A DNA stretch of 64,000 nucleotides from Lepas anatifera (lineage: Eukaryota > Arthropoda > Thecostraca > Lepadidae), in assembly GCA_034440635.1 (NCBI GenBank), contig JAOTON010002102.1, forward strand, positions 542,501-606,500, written 5' to 3'. The notes under the pieces are model-generated. The model saw nothing but the letters and a program-made list of their open reading frames with translations. It made no database searches and was not told where the DNA came from. This document shows, piece after piece, positions 32,526 through 43,506 of this stretch; positions within the stretch are counted from its first letter, which is position 1; each line of letters begins with the position of its first letter. The position numbers and the translations under genes are program-made.

Positions 32526-33950
32526 CGAAAAATGATTTGTGGCAACGAAACCGATAGTAACTTGCATTGGATGGACTGTAATAAATACATTCCAAATGGG
32601 CAACGTCTGTTTGAGGTGGAGTTTTTTTTAATTATGGATCTCTCAGTTGATTTTACTCAGATGATTTCACTTCTATATCGTATTTTTTTAGAAATGATTC
32701 GATACATAGTTACGCTCGCGGTTTTGACGCCAGTTTGAGTTTTCGATAACAGGGCGCTGTGTTTCAAGTCGCAGGAGCGAGTGTAAATTGCTTGGACTCC
32801 CCAGGTTGTTAGTGATACGCTTATGTCAAATATAATTATTCCGACTTGGAATTGTTCACATCTTCCTGATTCCTGGTGAGTCCCGAGCGGGCTGGCTAAA
32901 TTAAGGGAAAATAACTTAGATTGTAACGAAATCACTCCAAATGTCAACTGTTTGGTTCAGACTGATCAAGTGACATCGCGTATGTTTAGCTAGTGTTGGT
33001 AAAATAGGATATTGGGGTGCAAGCAAGGCTGAGGATGTTTTGCCGTATTAACCTGAGCGCTTCTGCTTGAGCTGGGAGCTTACCTGCTCAACTATTAAAA
33101 GAAATGTTCCACTTGTCTGATGACTTTTGAACTGGGGTATCCGTCTGGTAGAACCTGTCGTGAAACCACTGCTGACATATTTAGTTTCACCCAAAGTTCC
33201 ATGCTTTGAATTTTCCCCACAATTTGTGTTTCGAACCTAAGAGTACTGAGGCCCTAATTAAAAGAGTAAAGGAATCTCTTTCCACGCGGTGGGAAAATTT
33301 GATTGCTGTAAATCCTAAGCCCCTCCCTTTTGGTGAAAATGGCATTCCAATGTGTGGGCCATCGTTATTTTATGCCTTCTCTGCCTGTTTATTTAACAGC
33401 TTCGCAGGTCGGTAAACTCCAAAGAGACCAACGTTTTTGTTGGAAGAAATGTCGGAAATTGGTTTTTATTCTGCCATTAACCCTGGTTTTAGATTTTGAA
33501 ATAAAAGCTGGGATTGAGTATTGAATAATAGTTGGAGCGGCGAATCTTTGTTGCTCCTGCGATCAGGGACATTATTTAGCACACGGCGAAAACATGCCGT
33601 GTTGATGACGTCATAAGTCGTAGGAAAACGGGTCGTATTTTTGCCTTGAGCGATACAAGGTTGAAACAAAATATATTTCCAGGATTCGTAATCATATTGT
33701 CCATAAACAGTCATTTTTAATTTCGGCAGAGTGGGACGTTTCCCTGGAACACGAAAACTTGTACAGCTCAGGACGGAATGCACTATCATATCTGATGCAT
33801 TACCGCTGCGTGGAAATTTAGGAGGAGTGGCGATTTAATATCCCTTCTTGCTCTGTGATCATAAAGGAACGGCGAGTCGATAGTTCAATCGCAGTATTGG
33901 TGCTTCCGTTTTTGGACTATTTGCTAGACTATGGACAAGAACATCCAAAG
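32526..33950. other. Intergenic DNA, no recognised gene
   Basis: No supported gene is seen. A GATGACGTCATAAG palindrome lies near 33604. A 107-codon minus frame (33466-33789) has no recognised domain. Confidence 0.35.
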
Positions 33951-33953
33951 GCG

Positions 33954-34227
33954 TATGGAGGATTTCCGATCAGGAGGGACACACAGTCAGTTAAGTGACA
34001 TCGGAACTGGGGGCGCCATTCTTCGGCGACAGAACCTATCAGGTGGGCGCCAAATCCTGTCGCGGGGCGCTGATGGTCGCATCCGGGGCGGGGGGATGGG
34101 TAGCGACATTTCAGGGGCCGCCATCGACCTTTCAGAGAGCGCTGTGACCATTGCAGCGAGTACCGGGGGTCGACCAGGGGGAGAAAATGCCCTCTTACCC
34201 CCTCCCCCTCCTCCCTGGATCCACCTA
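33954..34227 (+). mobile_element. GC-rich GGCGCC-box element, uninterrupted copy
   Basis: The left part (gaggatttccgatcaggagg) and right end (CCTGGATCCACCTATG) correspond to the split element at 11578-13113. Several ggggcgcc/gcgccat boxes alternate with gacatttc/gaccatt phrases. It is non-coding and no target duplication is clear. Confidence 0.6.
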
Positions 34228-34489
34228 TGAGAATAACACTTCCAGCACAAACGGCCAATGTTCAACATGTGTCTGTTGGTCTCAGTGCATGCCAAGTTTC
34301 GGTGTCGCAAAAGTGACCTCTTTGGACCTAAGAAACCGATTTATGTGCCTTCGATCTCTTTTGGTCAGAGAATCTCGGGCGGTTTGAAAATTGAATGCCG
34401 CCACAAGTACTCTGCATTTTAGGAGCTATGTGGGTACCCTAAATGTCTTGGGTGCATTTTAGGGGCACCTCCAGAGTGCATTAGATCAT

Positions 34490-34800
34490 TAGCGCATAAA
34501 ATCAATAGACCTCGTTTCGATTGGAACCAAACGAGCCGGCACACCCGGTGGGCCGGAGCGGGTCAGAAAAGCGCGCGTCTTTTTGCGCGCCATTGGCCTG
34601 AGTCGGGCTCGAATCTGCCGCGTCACCGCACCGACAAAACATCGCGCGCGGCGGGCGCGTGACCTCGAGTGCCACAGCCAGCCTTGACTTCCGCGCCGAG
34701 TGGAGCCCGCGCGCGCTGCCGGTCTACGAGTCGCTGCCGGGAATGAATGGCCGTAGGCTCTGGTGGATGGGGGGTGAGAGGGGAGGGGGCCGGATAGTGC
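34490..34800. promoter_or_regulatory. CpG-rich block of unknown role
   Basis: A local stretch dense in CG dinucleotides (gcgcgc, ccgcgtcacc) stands out from its AT-richer surroundings. It could be an unmethylated promoter region, but no gene is seen next to it. Confidence 0.3.
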
Positions 34801-35495
34801 ACCGGAAGCGACTGGGAGTGATGCCAAGAGTCTGCGTTGTGTCGCAGCGTGTAAATTGTTTCAATTGTTGGAAGAAAGTTAAGCAGGATGGTGCAAGGGT
34901 CATGTGACTTTACTCAATAGTTATATATTACTTACATGTGTAGTGCGTAGTTGAGTGGACAATGGACAGTGCAAATTTGAAGCGTTCAGTGATCTGTCGC
35001 CACTGATCATGCGCCTCAAACTCGATGTGATTACGAAGAGCAGCTCGTCTCGTGCATAGCAGGGCATTCAAATCGCATGACTGCAAAGTGTTTGGTACAT
35101 CGCCATGCCAAGCTTCTTAGCCCACTGCTGGGTGCAGTCAGAATCCGCTGTTTCCGGCCTTAGGCGGAAGGTTTTGTCGGTGAGATCTCTTTGTGCTGAG
35201 GTAAAAAAATTAGCTTACCAACAAGGTTGTAGACAGACTGGGATAGCCAGTGAATCAGATATTTTAGCCATGGAATGTGAGCGAGCGAGTGAGTGAGCGA
35301 CAGTACACTGCAACTTTAAATATGACAGGAATGGAACACCCTGTGCCGTTTTTGTCACCTTTGCCACGTGTTTAATCTGATTTAGTTCCCCCAAACTCCT
35401 TTTCTGTTCGAGAAACTTTGTTGTTCGGAGGAGAGTGGGTCGAACGCCGTTGGACGTTGAATACAAAACTCCCGTGTGCTGAACTTTGGCTCGGC
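34801..35495. other. Intergenic DNA, no recognised gene
   Basis: No supported gene; a short gagcgagtgagt-type tract lies near 35280. Confidence 0.35.
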
Positions 35496-35503
35496 GCTCC
35501 ACG

Positions 35504-35782
35504 CAGAGGCATAGCCAGGATTTCGCTCAAGGGGGGCGGCGGCACCCCGAAAAGGGCCCCTGCGACAGCGCCAAAAGGGTCTTGATGGGTAAAAGGGCCC
35601 TGCTTGTTACAGTTCTTACTGCTTGAGTGCTGAAGAGGGCTTAAGGGGGCCCTGTCTGGTATGAAATTTCAAATTTGGCCACAGAGCAAAGTGCGGGCAA
35701 GCCGGGCTTCGTGCGGCCCGTGCCCTCAGAGGCTGGGGGGGGTGGGGGGCGGCTGTCACCGCCCCCCCTGACTACGCCCCTG
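35504..35782 (+). mobile_element. 279-bp MITE with 8-bp TSD
   Basis: The ends CAGAGGCATAGCCAGG and CCCTGACTACGCCCCTG are imperfect inverted repeats. GCTCCACG (35496-35503) and GTTCCACG (35783-35790) match at 7 of 8 bases. The interior (aagggcccctgcgacagcgcc, then atgaaatttcaaatttggcc) recurs inverted at 56020-56272. Confidence 0.82.
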
Positions 35783-35790
35783 GTTCCACG

Positions 35791-37009
35791 TGGTGGTTAT
35801 CGGCGCCACGCACGTCCGTCTTCACCTCCCCCACCTCGCAAACCACCCAACTCACAGCTTTTCGGAAATATGGCCTGCGTTCTCCGGAGTCGGAAGCCGC
35901 AGCCCACTATTGTCTTCTTCCCAGAAGGCTACTCTGTGATCTGTAATCTCGTAGAAAGTCGTCGGAGAGTTGGAAAGTCTGGAAAGCCGACGGGATTGTA
36001 CTCTAGCGTATTGTGACCGCGCTTTTGTGAGATTAGCCAAATTGGGGCTTATGGATGAATTCTTAAAACTACACTGGAACTCGCAGAATAATTTTGACTG
36101 TGCCTCATCTCTGAGTTTACGTAAATTCAAAAGCAATTATACCCGACCGACCGTCATTCTAGAACCTATTCCCGGCGCCTAGAATGTCGATTAGAGATAT
36201 GACGTTTAGTATTATATTGGCCTTCAAGTGCAAGGATTCGAATTCATTATACATTTATGTTGATATATGTGTAGGTATAATAATTGTTTTGTTTTCTCCT
36301 CTATAATGTACGTTGAGCACATGCGGTCTTCATCCATTACTATACATTGGAATACCAATTTCGGAAAACGAATTGACGTCACTTGCAAGCATGCTAAGCA
36401 GTACGCCTATCCGTTATGGGCATCGTGCAGCCAAGCTGAAGCAATCCTCAGCAGATGCCAAATCAGGTGGGAAATGCTAGCTGTAGCGTGCCATCAAAGC
36501 TTGCAGCATCTGCTTACCGCGGGATTCATTACTTACATTCGTTTCAATGCTGATGTAATCAAGCCGATTCGATCGCAGGATCCGCAGGTTGCGTCAGTTT
36601 GATATCCCGAACGGTAATGTCGGGCCTCGAATCCATTCGCTGCGAATACCAGCTACTTACGGGCGTTCTTTTCGCTATCGAGAAGGATCATATGACGTGC
36701 CAAAGATCAGGTCGTCCCTGCTGTCGGAAGTGCGCCGTGGATATGTGCCCCTACTTGCGTATCTGATAAATGTCCTTCCACATTAATTATAAATTTAAGT
36801 TTGCCTCCCTCGATAGCTCCAGATAATCTGGCCTGGTATGTGAGAGCTAGTGAAAACGATGCTGCCTGTGCGTTTGGTGGGGAGTTTTTATAGACTCAAC
36901 CCGCTCCCCCTTTTATGTTTGCCTCTAACCGCCTATAAACACATTTTCATGTGTAAAATTGTTAGCCCGCGAACGCCCTGGGGGGGAGGGGAGGAGGGTT
37001 TACGCGCCC
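35791..37009. other. Intergenic DNA, no recognised gene
   Basis: Frames up to 111 codons (36267-36602, plus) show no domain or splice context. Confidence 0.35.
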
Positions 37010-37136
37010 CAGAGGTGGATCCAGACCGGTTGTTTGGGGGGGCAAATGAGTCGAAAACTGTGAGTGTTTTTGTTTACGAAAATAGGGAATGGGAGCTTTG
37101 AGGGCGCAAACATGTGTTATTCTCCCGGATCCGCTG
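37010..37136. mobile_element. Short GGATCC-terminus MITE fragment
   Basis: The left end CAGAGGTGGATCCAGACC and the following tttggggggg and gtcgaaaac phrases match the inverted right half of the element at 2624-3004. The right end CCCGGATCCGCTG is an inverted match. The flanks are not duplicated, so it may be internally deleted. Confidence 0.6.
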
Positions 37137-37856
37137 ATGACCAACTCCCACCCTAAGTTTTCTCATAGATCGTCACAAATGTCGGCACACAGCTCCGCCT
37201 TTTCTGCATGGCTATTGCTTGATAATTCTTTCAAAATCTACTCCAACATTGGAAGTTTACGTCACTTCAGGTCACGTCACCAACCCACGTCGGCTGATGT
37301 CACTGTGCAAATACAAATACTACCTTAGGTAAGTTGCAACATAGAGGGCAGGCCCACATCATTGATGCGGTATCCGTATCGTGAATAGGGCCACCGATGC
37401 AACAGTGCGTCGCAATGGCATTTTCAATTTGACCAGGGGTCAGATAAGGGTCATGGCCTCTCAATTAGAAATGCACGGGTAAAGTTGGCTTGTTCATCCT
37501 GTCACTGGGATTCGATTAATATGCCTAATGATCCCTATTTCTGCTTACCTGACCTTAGGTAAGCTCAGTATTTGGATCTTAGATAACAAGACCATTTGAT
37601 GCGTCATTCGATTGGGCTTAGCGAGATGATTTTATTGATGCTTACATTTGCTATACTTCTGCTCTGCCAGCCGCTATGACAGAGAGCGCAAGTCCTCATT
37701 ACATCCCAATCCCAGCATTATTCGACCTCGAGCGATTGCAAAAGTGAGCTGATCAGAAAACTTGGTTTTAAATGTATGAAAATATTAGCTCTGATCTCGT
37801 TTTCCGACTTAATCACTAGAAGCTTTACCTTGCCAAAAGCTGTTTATGCACTCGTC
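37137..37856. other. Intergenic DNA, no recognised gene
   Basis: Nothing supported is seen before the minisatellite starts. Confidence 0.35.
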
Positions 37857-39408
37857 CGGTAATTTACCGGGATCAACTGCATATGTGCTGGGTCTGGTAA
37901 TTTACCGGGATCAACTGCATATGTGCCGGGTTCTGATACTTTACTGGGACCCACTAGGTATGTGCCGTGTTCTGGTACTTTACTGGGACCCACTAGGTAT
38001 GTGCCGGGTTCTGATACTTTACTGGGACCCACTGGGTATGTGCCGTGTTCTGGTACTTTACTGGGACCCATTAGGTATGTGCCGGGTTCTGATACTTTAC
38101 TGGGACCCACTGGGTATGTGCCGGGTTCTGGTACTTTACTGGGACCCACTAGGTATGTGCCGTGTTCTGGTACTTTACTGGGATCAACTGCATATGTGCT
38201 GGGTTTTGGTACTTTACCGGGACTCACTAGGTATGTGCCGGGTTTTGGTATTTTACTGGGATCAACTGCATATGTGCTGGGTTTTGGTACTTTACCGGGA
38301 CTCACTAGGTATGTGCCGGGTTTGGTACTTTACTGGGATCAACTGCATATGTGCTGGGTTTTGGTAATTTACCGGGACTCACTAGGTATGTGCCGGGTTT
38401 TGGTATTTTACTGGGATCAACTGCATATGTGCTGGGTTTTGGTACTTTACCGGGACTCACTAGGTATGTGCCGGGTTTGGTACTTTACTGGGATCAACTG
38501 CATATGTGCTGGGTTTTGGTACTTTACCGGGACTCACTAGGTATGTGCCGGGTTTGGTACTTTACTGGGATCAACTGCATATGTGCTGAGTTTTGGTACT
38601 TTACCGGGACTCACTAGGTATGTGCCGGGTTTTGGTACTTTACTGGGATCAACTGCATATGTGCTGAGTTTTGGTACTTTACCGGGACTCACTAGGTATG
38701 TGCCGGGTTTTGGTACTTTACTGGGATCAACTGCATATGTGCTGAGTTTTGGTATTTTACTGGGATCAACTGCATATGTGCTGGGTTTTGGTACTTTACC
38801 GGGACTCACTAGGTATGTGCCGGGTTTGGTACTTTACTGGGATCAACTGCATATGTGCTGGGTTTTGGTACTTTACCGGGACTCACTAGGTATGTGCCGG
38901 GTTTTGGTATTTTACTGGGATCAACTGCATATGTGCTGGGTTTTGGTACTTTACCGGGACTCACTAGGTATGTGCCGGGTTTGGTACTTTACTGGGATCA
39001 ACTGCATATGTGCTGGGTTTTGGTACTTTACCGGGACTCACTAGGTATGTGCCGGGTTTGGTACTTTACTGGGATCAACTGCATATGTGCTGAGTTTTGG
39101 TACTTTACCGGGACTCACTAGGTATGTGCCGGGTTTTGGTACTTTACTGGGATCAACTGCATATGTGCCGGGTTTTGGTACTTTACTGGGACCCACTAGG
39201 TATGTGCCGTGTTCTGGTACTTTACTGGGACCCACTAGGTATGTGCCGTGTTCTGGTACTTTACTGGGACCCACAGGGTGTGTGCCGTGTTCTGGTACTT
39301 TACCGGGACCAACTGGGTATGTACCGGGTTTTGGAAGTTTACCGGGATCAACTACATATGGGCCGGGTTTGGTACTTTACCGGGGCCAGCTGGGTATGTG
39401 CCGGGTCT
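37857..39408. repeat. 39-bp minisatellite with two alternating unit types
   Basis: About 40 units of the form ttggtactttac-ggga, then either ctcactaggtatgtgccggg (type A) or tcaactgcatatgtgctggg (type B). In the centre (about 38180-39160) A and B alternate, making a 77-78-bp higher-order repeat; the flanks are mainly type-A-like units. A 39-bp unit keeps frames open on both strands (13-residue period), but recurrent 38-bp units (gggtttggt instead of ggttttggt) shift the frame, so it is non-coding. Confidence 0.92.
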
Positions 39409-39879
39409 TCACCTATATCGGTGGCAATCAGATAATCATAAGCTGCTGAAGAATGAAGTACGAACATTGGATGCTATTTTATCAAACATAGAATGACCCT
39501 CAAAAACGGTGGTTTGATTTAGACGGTAAAAACATTGATAAGTGGACCACGCCGGAAACATCAGGGCGCGGAAGCTCGCGAGCTTGTGCAGGGTGCGAGT
39601 GCGACGTGTGTGGTGTAACGCGCCGGAAACGGCCTGTTTGGTGTCAGCGCTTATCACAGGATCCTCCCCACACCGGCTCCCCTGGGGCTGCCTCAATGCC
39701 AGGGTCACGCCACATACAATAACAGCGACGCCTTAGTGGACAGACACCCCGCCAGACAGCTGGGTCGGTGCTGGATTCCCTCACGTTTTTCCTGTTATTG
39801 ATCATTGTTACGTGTGGCCAGCATTATGTTTGGCATGGTCTTGTTTCTTCTGCCTTTCGCTGTCGGACATGAGAGCTCA
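39409..39879. other. Intergenic DNA, no recognised gene
   Basis: No supported feature lies between the minisatellite and the CpG-rich block. Confidence 0.35.
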
Positions 39880-40860
39880 GACCTGACACCAGCGCCGTTA
39901 GCTCTTGCCCGGTCCGGCGGTCCGTTTTCTGACACCCTCCGGTGGAAGCTCCGTCTCGGCGGCGATGCTGACGCAAAACAATCGGCGGGCCGCGTGGCCG
40001 AGCTCGCTAAGCTCCGCCCAGCCCTCACCAAAGTACAAACTGCGCCATACACGGCCCGTGCTATGCCACTTCCTCGACTGGGCGCCGTGCTGCGGAGGCG
40101 ACGAGGGCTGGCGTTCTTGGCGGCGCGCCAACTCCGTGCCGCTAAGCTGACCTTGCCGGGGACATCGTCCGGGGTCAACGCTCCTGGATAAGGCGCGCGC
40201 CCGCGCGCCGAAAAACGGCGCCACGGCCGCCGGCGGGGTCGCCGGTGGCTGCGCGTACGCACACGGTCAGGCGGCCACTGCACCACGCGCGGCGCTCCCC
40301 GGCGAGGTTGCATAACATTACGCGACCGGCGGCTCGCCCGAGGTCGCGAGCACCGACCAGCCATGCCAAAGCCCTCACTGATGACCCGCTCCCATTTGCA
40401 ACAGCCACACCTTTCCAGCAGCGACCAGTGCGGTCCCAGCGAGCCGAAGCAGTGCAGTGGGGGCGTCGGCGTGGCGGGCGACTGAACAGCTCGGCGCTGC
40501 GCTGCAGCTCTGTGGCGGTGCCGTGAGTCAGCCTTGTTGCCGCCGGCATGGCTTCGACATGAGCCGGCGGACTGCGCCGCAGCTCTCTGCACCCCAGAAC
40601 AGGTTGTGCCTCGGCCGCGCGCCCAGTGCAAGCGCTCATCGTGCAGGGCCAGTGCGTTGTTGCGGTCGTTGTGGTCCGTGTGAACGAGTGGCATTCTCAC
40701 CGCGGGTTGTTCCTGGTGCGAGGCTGCTCTCTCGAGGTTGTGTGTCACGATGATGTTAGATATTCGCTGAGGTGTCGCGTTCTGCGTCGGGCCCAGGAAC
40801 GGGTCGCGGCGTCGCTTCCACGGTGCGTCAGTTTTGAACTCGAAGAATATCTCGGGATGG
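39880..40860. promoter_or_regulatory. GC- and CpG-rich block upstream of the PLAG-like gene
   Basis: About 1 kb is dense in CG dinucleotides and has long accidental open frames on both strands, none with a domain. It ends about 1 kb before the start codon at 41819, so it could hold the promoter and an untranslated first exon of that gene. A donor-like CCGTGAGT occurs near 40520. Confidence 0.4.
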
Positions 40861-41797
40861 ATATATCTCTGATAGGGATATCGATAATTGTGTTGATCAG
40901 TTTTGTCGGAGTCTTATGCTAAGCCTGAGGTGAATGGTCTTGATTCGTGTGTTCATTTATCTCGTTTCAAGTGTAATCATGTTGGTGGCTTTGGGCTTGC
41001 GGGGTGTAACCGACTTTAACATGAGACTGATTGCACATCGGTGGTTCTTGCTTTCAAATTCTATCGAGAACTGTCGGCAATCGCTGAACACTACGAATTC
41101 CTGTCACTGCCCGAGTGCGTTATGACGTGTTCCATTGGTCTACTTTATCCATTTGCGGGAAAATGAGGAGCCTCAAGAATAAAAGAAAAAATAAAAGGAT
41201 TAAAAAGAATAAAAGGAAGTGAGCAACTGGAGCTGGCTCTTGCTTTTGAATTTGTATGGGCTGGTTTCTTAAAAATGACGTAATTGAGTTTCCAAAGTGA
41301 GTCATGAATTTCGATGGTCGTTCGATTCCGAAAGTCGTTAACTGTATTGAAAAATATGCAAGAGCCTTGAGAGATATTGTGTCACGCTCCACAAATCAAT
41401 AGCTGGTGGAAGCATTTGTTACTACTTTCTGGCTTGGCTCAATTTGTCAATGTAGACACTATTTGGTTTGCGTCTGGGTGGCGCAGTTGGCGGAAATCCT
41501 GCTGCCCTCTACCCAGACTTTCATATGGCTCATTTTCTAATAATCCTATACTTTCCGCAGTCTGTAATATGAGAGGTTTCCCTTTTTTGCGAAACAAGTC
41601 ATCATGAAACCGGCGTCCCTGCTGTCAAAGAACTTGTCTCAGCTTGTCACCTCACCTCATCATTTGGTGAAGTGATTCTCGTAAAGACAGTAAATTGTGA
41701 GCTTTTTTAAAATTTGCTTAAAAAGTAACTTCCAAAGTTAGGTTAATTATCCCACAAAGTACAGAGTAAGCCACCTTGGTTTAGCTTGCTCTCTCAG
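40861..41797. other. Intergenic or intronic DNA before the PLAG-like start codon
   Basis: No coding signal is seen. AATAAA motifs near 41180-41190 could be polyadenylation signals or chance. Just before 41798 is a pyrimidine-rich stretch ending in CAG, which could be a 3' splice site. Confidence 0.35.
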
Positions 41798-41800
41798 GAG

Positions 41801-41806
41801 TCAGTT
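41801..41806 (+). promoter_or_regulatory. Initiator-like TCAGTT close to the start codon
   Basis: TCAGTT matches the arthropod initiator consensus and sits 13 bp before the ATG. The alternative is that 41798-41825 is a small exon after the ctctcag acceptor at 41791-41797. The sequence alone does not decide. Confidence 0.25.
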
Positions 41807-41818
41807 ACCAATCGAATT

Positions 41819-43506
41819 ATGTCGGGTAAGTTTTGAGCACAAGGGCGTGGAGAAGTCGATCTTCTGCGGTTACATGGACCCTGAGCTTCTGTGCGAAACA
41901 ATGTTAAGCTGGTGGTGCGTGATTGGACTCTTAGCGCGAACTTAAACCACGTTAAGACCATTGGCGTACCGGCTGATATTTAACAGTGGTTTTTCTGTCT
42001 CGTTTCAGCGCCAGCAAATAGCGGTCGTTCCTCTGTCCAAGCCGGATACTCCTCGTCTTCAGCAGGTCCTTCATCTGCTGCGACTTCGGCGTCAGCAGCG
42101 GCTGAAAACGAGCCTCTTGCCATCCCTGGCCCTTCGCAGCCGTCGGGAAGTCAGCCAGCTCTCTGGACGTCCGGCAGCTCCTCCAGTCGAAGAGGTGTGT
42201 CTGCTAGGAGACGCTCCAACCGTTGTTCAACTTGTGGGAAGACCTTCTCGAGTCCCGGGAAACTAGTGCAGCATCAGTTTGCTCATACGGGCGAACGTCC
42301 GTATCCGTGCACGCGGTGTGATAAGGGCTTCAGTTCGAAATTTAAATTAATGCGTCATGTGCTGACCCACAGTAAGGAACGTCAGTTTCGGTGCTCTGAG
42401 TGTAACAAGGGTTTCTACAGAAAAGATCACTTGAAGAATCACATGGAGACCCACAATCCGCACAAGATGATGTTCAAGTGCCCGCGGGCGGGATGTGGCA
42501 AGGAGTATACATCCAGCACAGGCCTCAAGAAGCATGTAGCGCTTCATGCGGCCGAGGATGGTAACCTCATGTGCACCTTGTGCGGCGTCACCTTCACTTC
42601 AAAGCCGGACATCATCTTCCATCTCAAGAGCCATGCAGGCTCGCGCACCGTCAAGTCGGCGCAAGACAAAAAATTCCAGTGTGACGTGTGTAAAAGCGAT
42701 TCTTCACGCGTAAGGACGTGAAGCGCCACATGGTCGTGCACACGGGTAGTCGGGACTTCGTGTGTGATATGTGTCCGCAGAAGTTCGGCAGGAAAGACCA
42801 CTTGGTGCGACACATGAAGAAGAGTCACTCTTCAGCCCAGGGGGCGGCTCTGCGGCGGGGGCGGGTGAAATCCGAGCCGGCTCCGGCGCCTGCCACCCCC
42901 GGCAGCCCATCAGACACCGCTAGCGGCGCGGGAGTGTCGGGGGCAGCAACTGCTACCGCATCGGCGTCAGCCTCGGCAGCCGCCCCCGGAGTGTTCCCTG
43001 CCGGTGAGCCTTACTACCCTGACGAGGGTGGCGGGAATGGTGGTGGTGGGAATGGAGCCGGTGCCTTCCGATCGCCGGCCACACAGCAGTTCCAGCCTCC
43101 GCTGCCGGATATGGACCTGTCGGACCTGGCCATGCCGCAAGGCTTCGAACCTCCCGAAGAACTGCCTGACCTCAGTGTAATGTTGCGGACCGAAGCATAT
43201 AGTGCGACGGCGGCTGAGATGTTCTACCTGCCTCGGCAAGGCGAGCTATCGCAGCCAGTACATCCGCCGCAGCCAGAGCTCTTCGGCCTGGTTCAACCGG
43301 TGAGACCGCTGCCAGCCCTACAGGGTCACCAGCTGCCGCGACATCGAGCTCCCACCGGCGGCAAGGACCTTTCCTCCCTGCTGCGAACCTCCGAGGCTTC
43401 AGAATCGGGTCAGGAGGCCTCGGAGGAGACTCGGCCAGAGCGACAGCGCACACCATCGCCGGAGGACTACGAGTCGGCGCAGTTCCCCTACTTCGGCGCC
43501 CCGTGA
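41819..43506 (+). CDS. PLAG1-like: PLAG1-like C2H2 zinc-finger transcription factor (two coding exons, frame break in finger 6)
   Basis: Exon 1 gives ATG TCG G before a GTAAGT donor (41819-41825). The 183-bp intron ends in ttttctgtctcgtttcag, and exon 2 starts at 42009. The phase-1 junction keeps the long frame open with no stop. The product is about 500 residues, close to vertebrate PLAG1. Residues 1-70 are Ser/Ala-rich. Seven C2H2 fingers follow: about 75-95, 103-123, 131-151, 160-182, 191-211, one from 227, and a last one with CDMC and [14 protein letters not shown]. Spacing and phrases ([22 protein letters not shown]) match PLAG-family fingers 1-7. PLAG proteins are nuclear activators that bind a GC-rich bipartite site. 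The C-terminal half is Pro/Gly/Ser-rich with acidic [10 protein letters not shown] and [10 protein letters not shown] patches, possibly an activation domain. The frame slips by one base at the A run 42692-42695 and continues from 42694 to the TGA at 43504. Confidence 0.88.
41826..42008 (+). other. Intron of the PLAG-like gene
   Basis: The 183-bp GT-AG intron has a strong donor (G then GTAAGT) and a strong pyrimidine tract before CAG. The split codon (G plus CG) gives Ala. The pairing is inferred from phase, not from transcripts. Confidence 0.7.

Noticed and set aside
32081..32590. 169-codon minus-strand frame
   Set aside because: Overlaps a tRNA-like SINE head and shows no domain.
37844..39274. 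Repetitive frames with 13-residue period near 38-39 kb
   Set aside because: Product of a 39-bp minisatellite; 38-bp units shift the frame repeatedly and neither strand is open throughout.
39795..40748. 317-codon frame on the minus strand in the GC-rich block
   Set aside because: Low stop frequency is expected in GC-rich DNA; several frames are open at once, composition is Arg/Ala/Pro-rich and no domain is seen.
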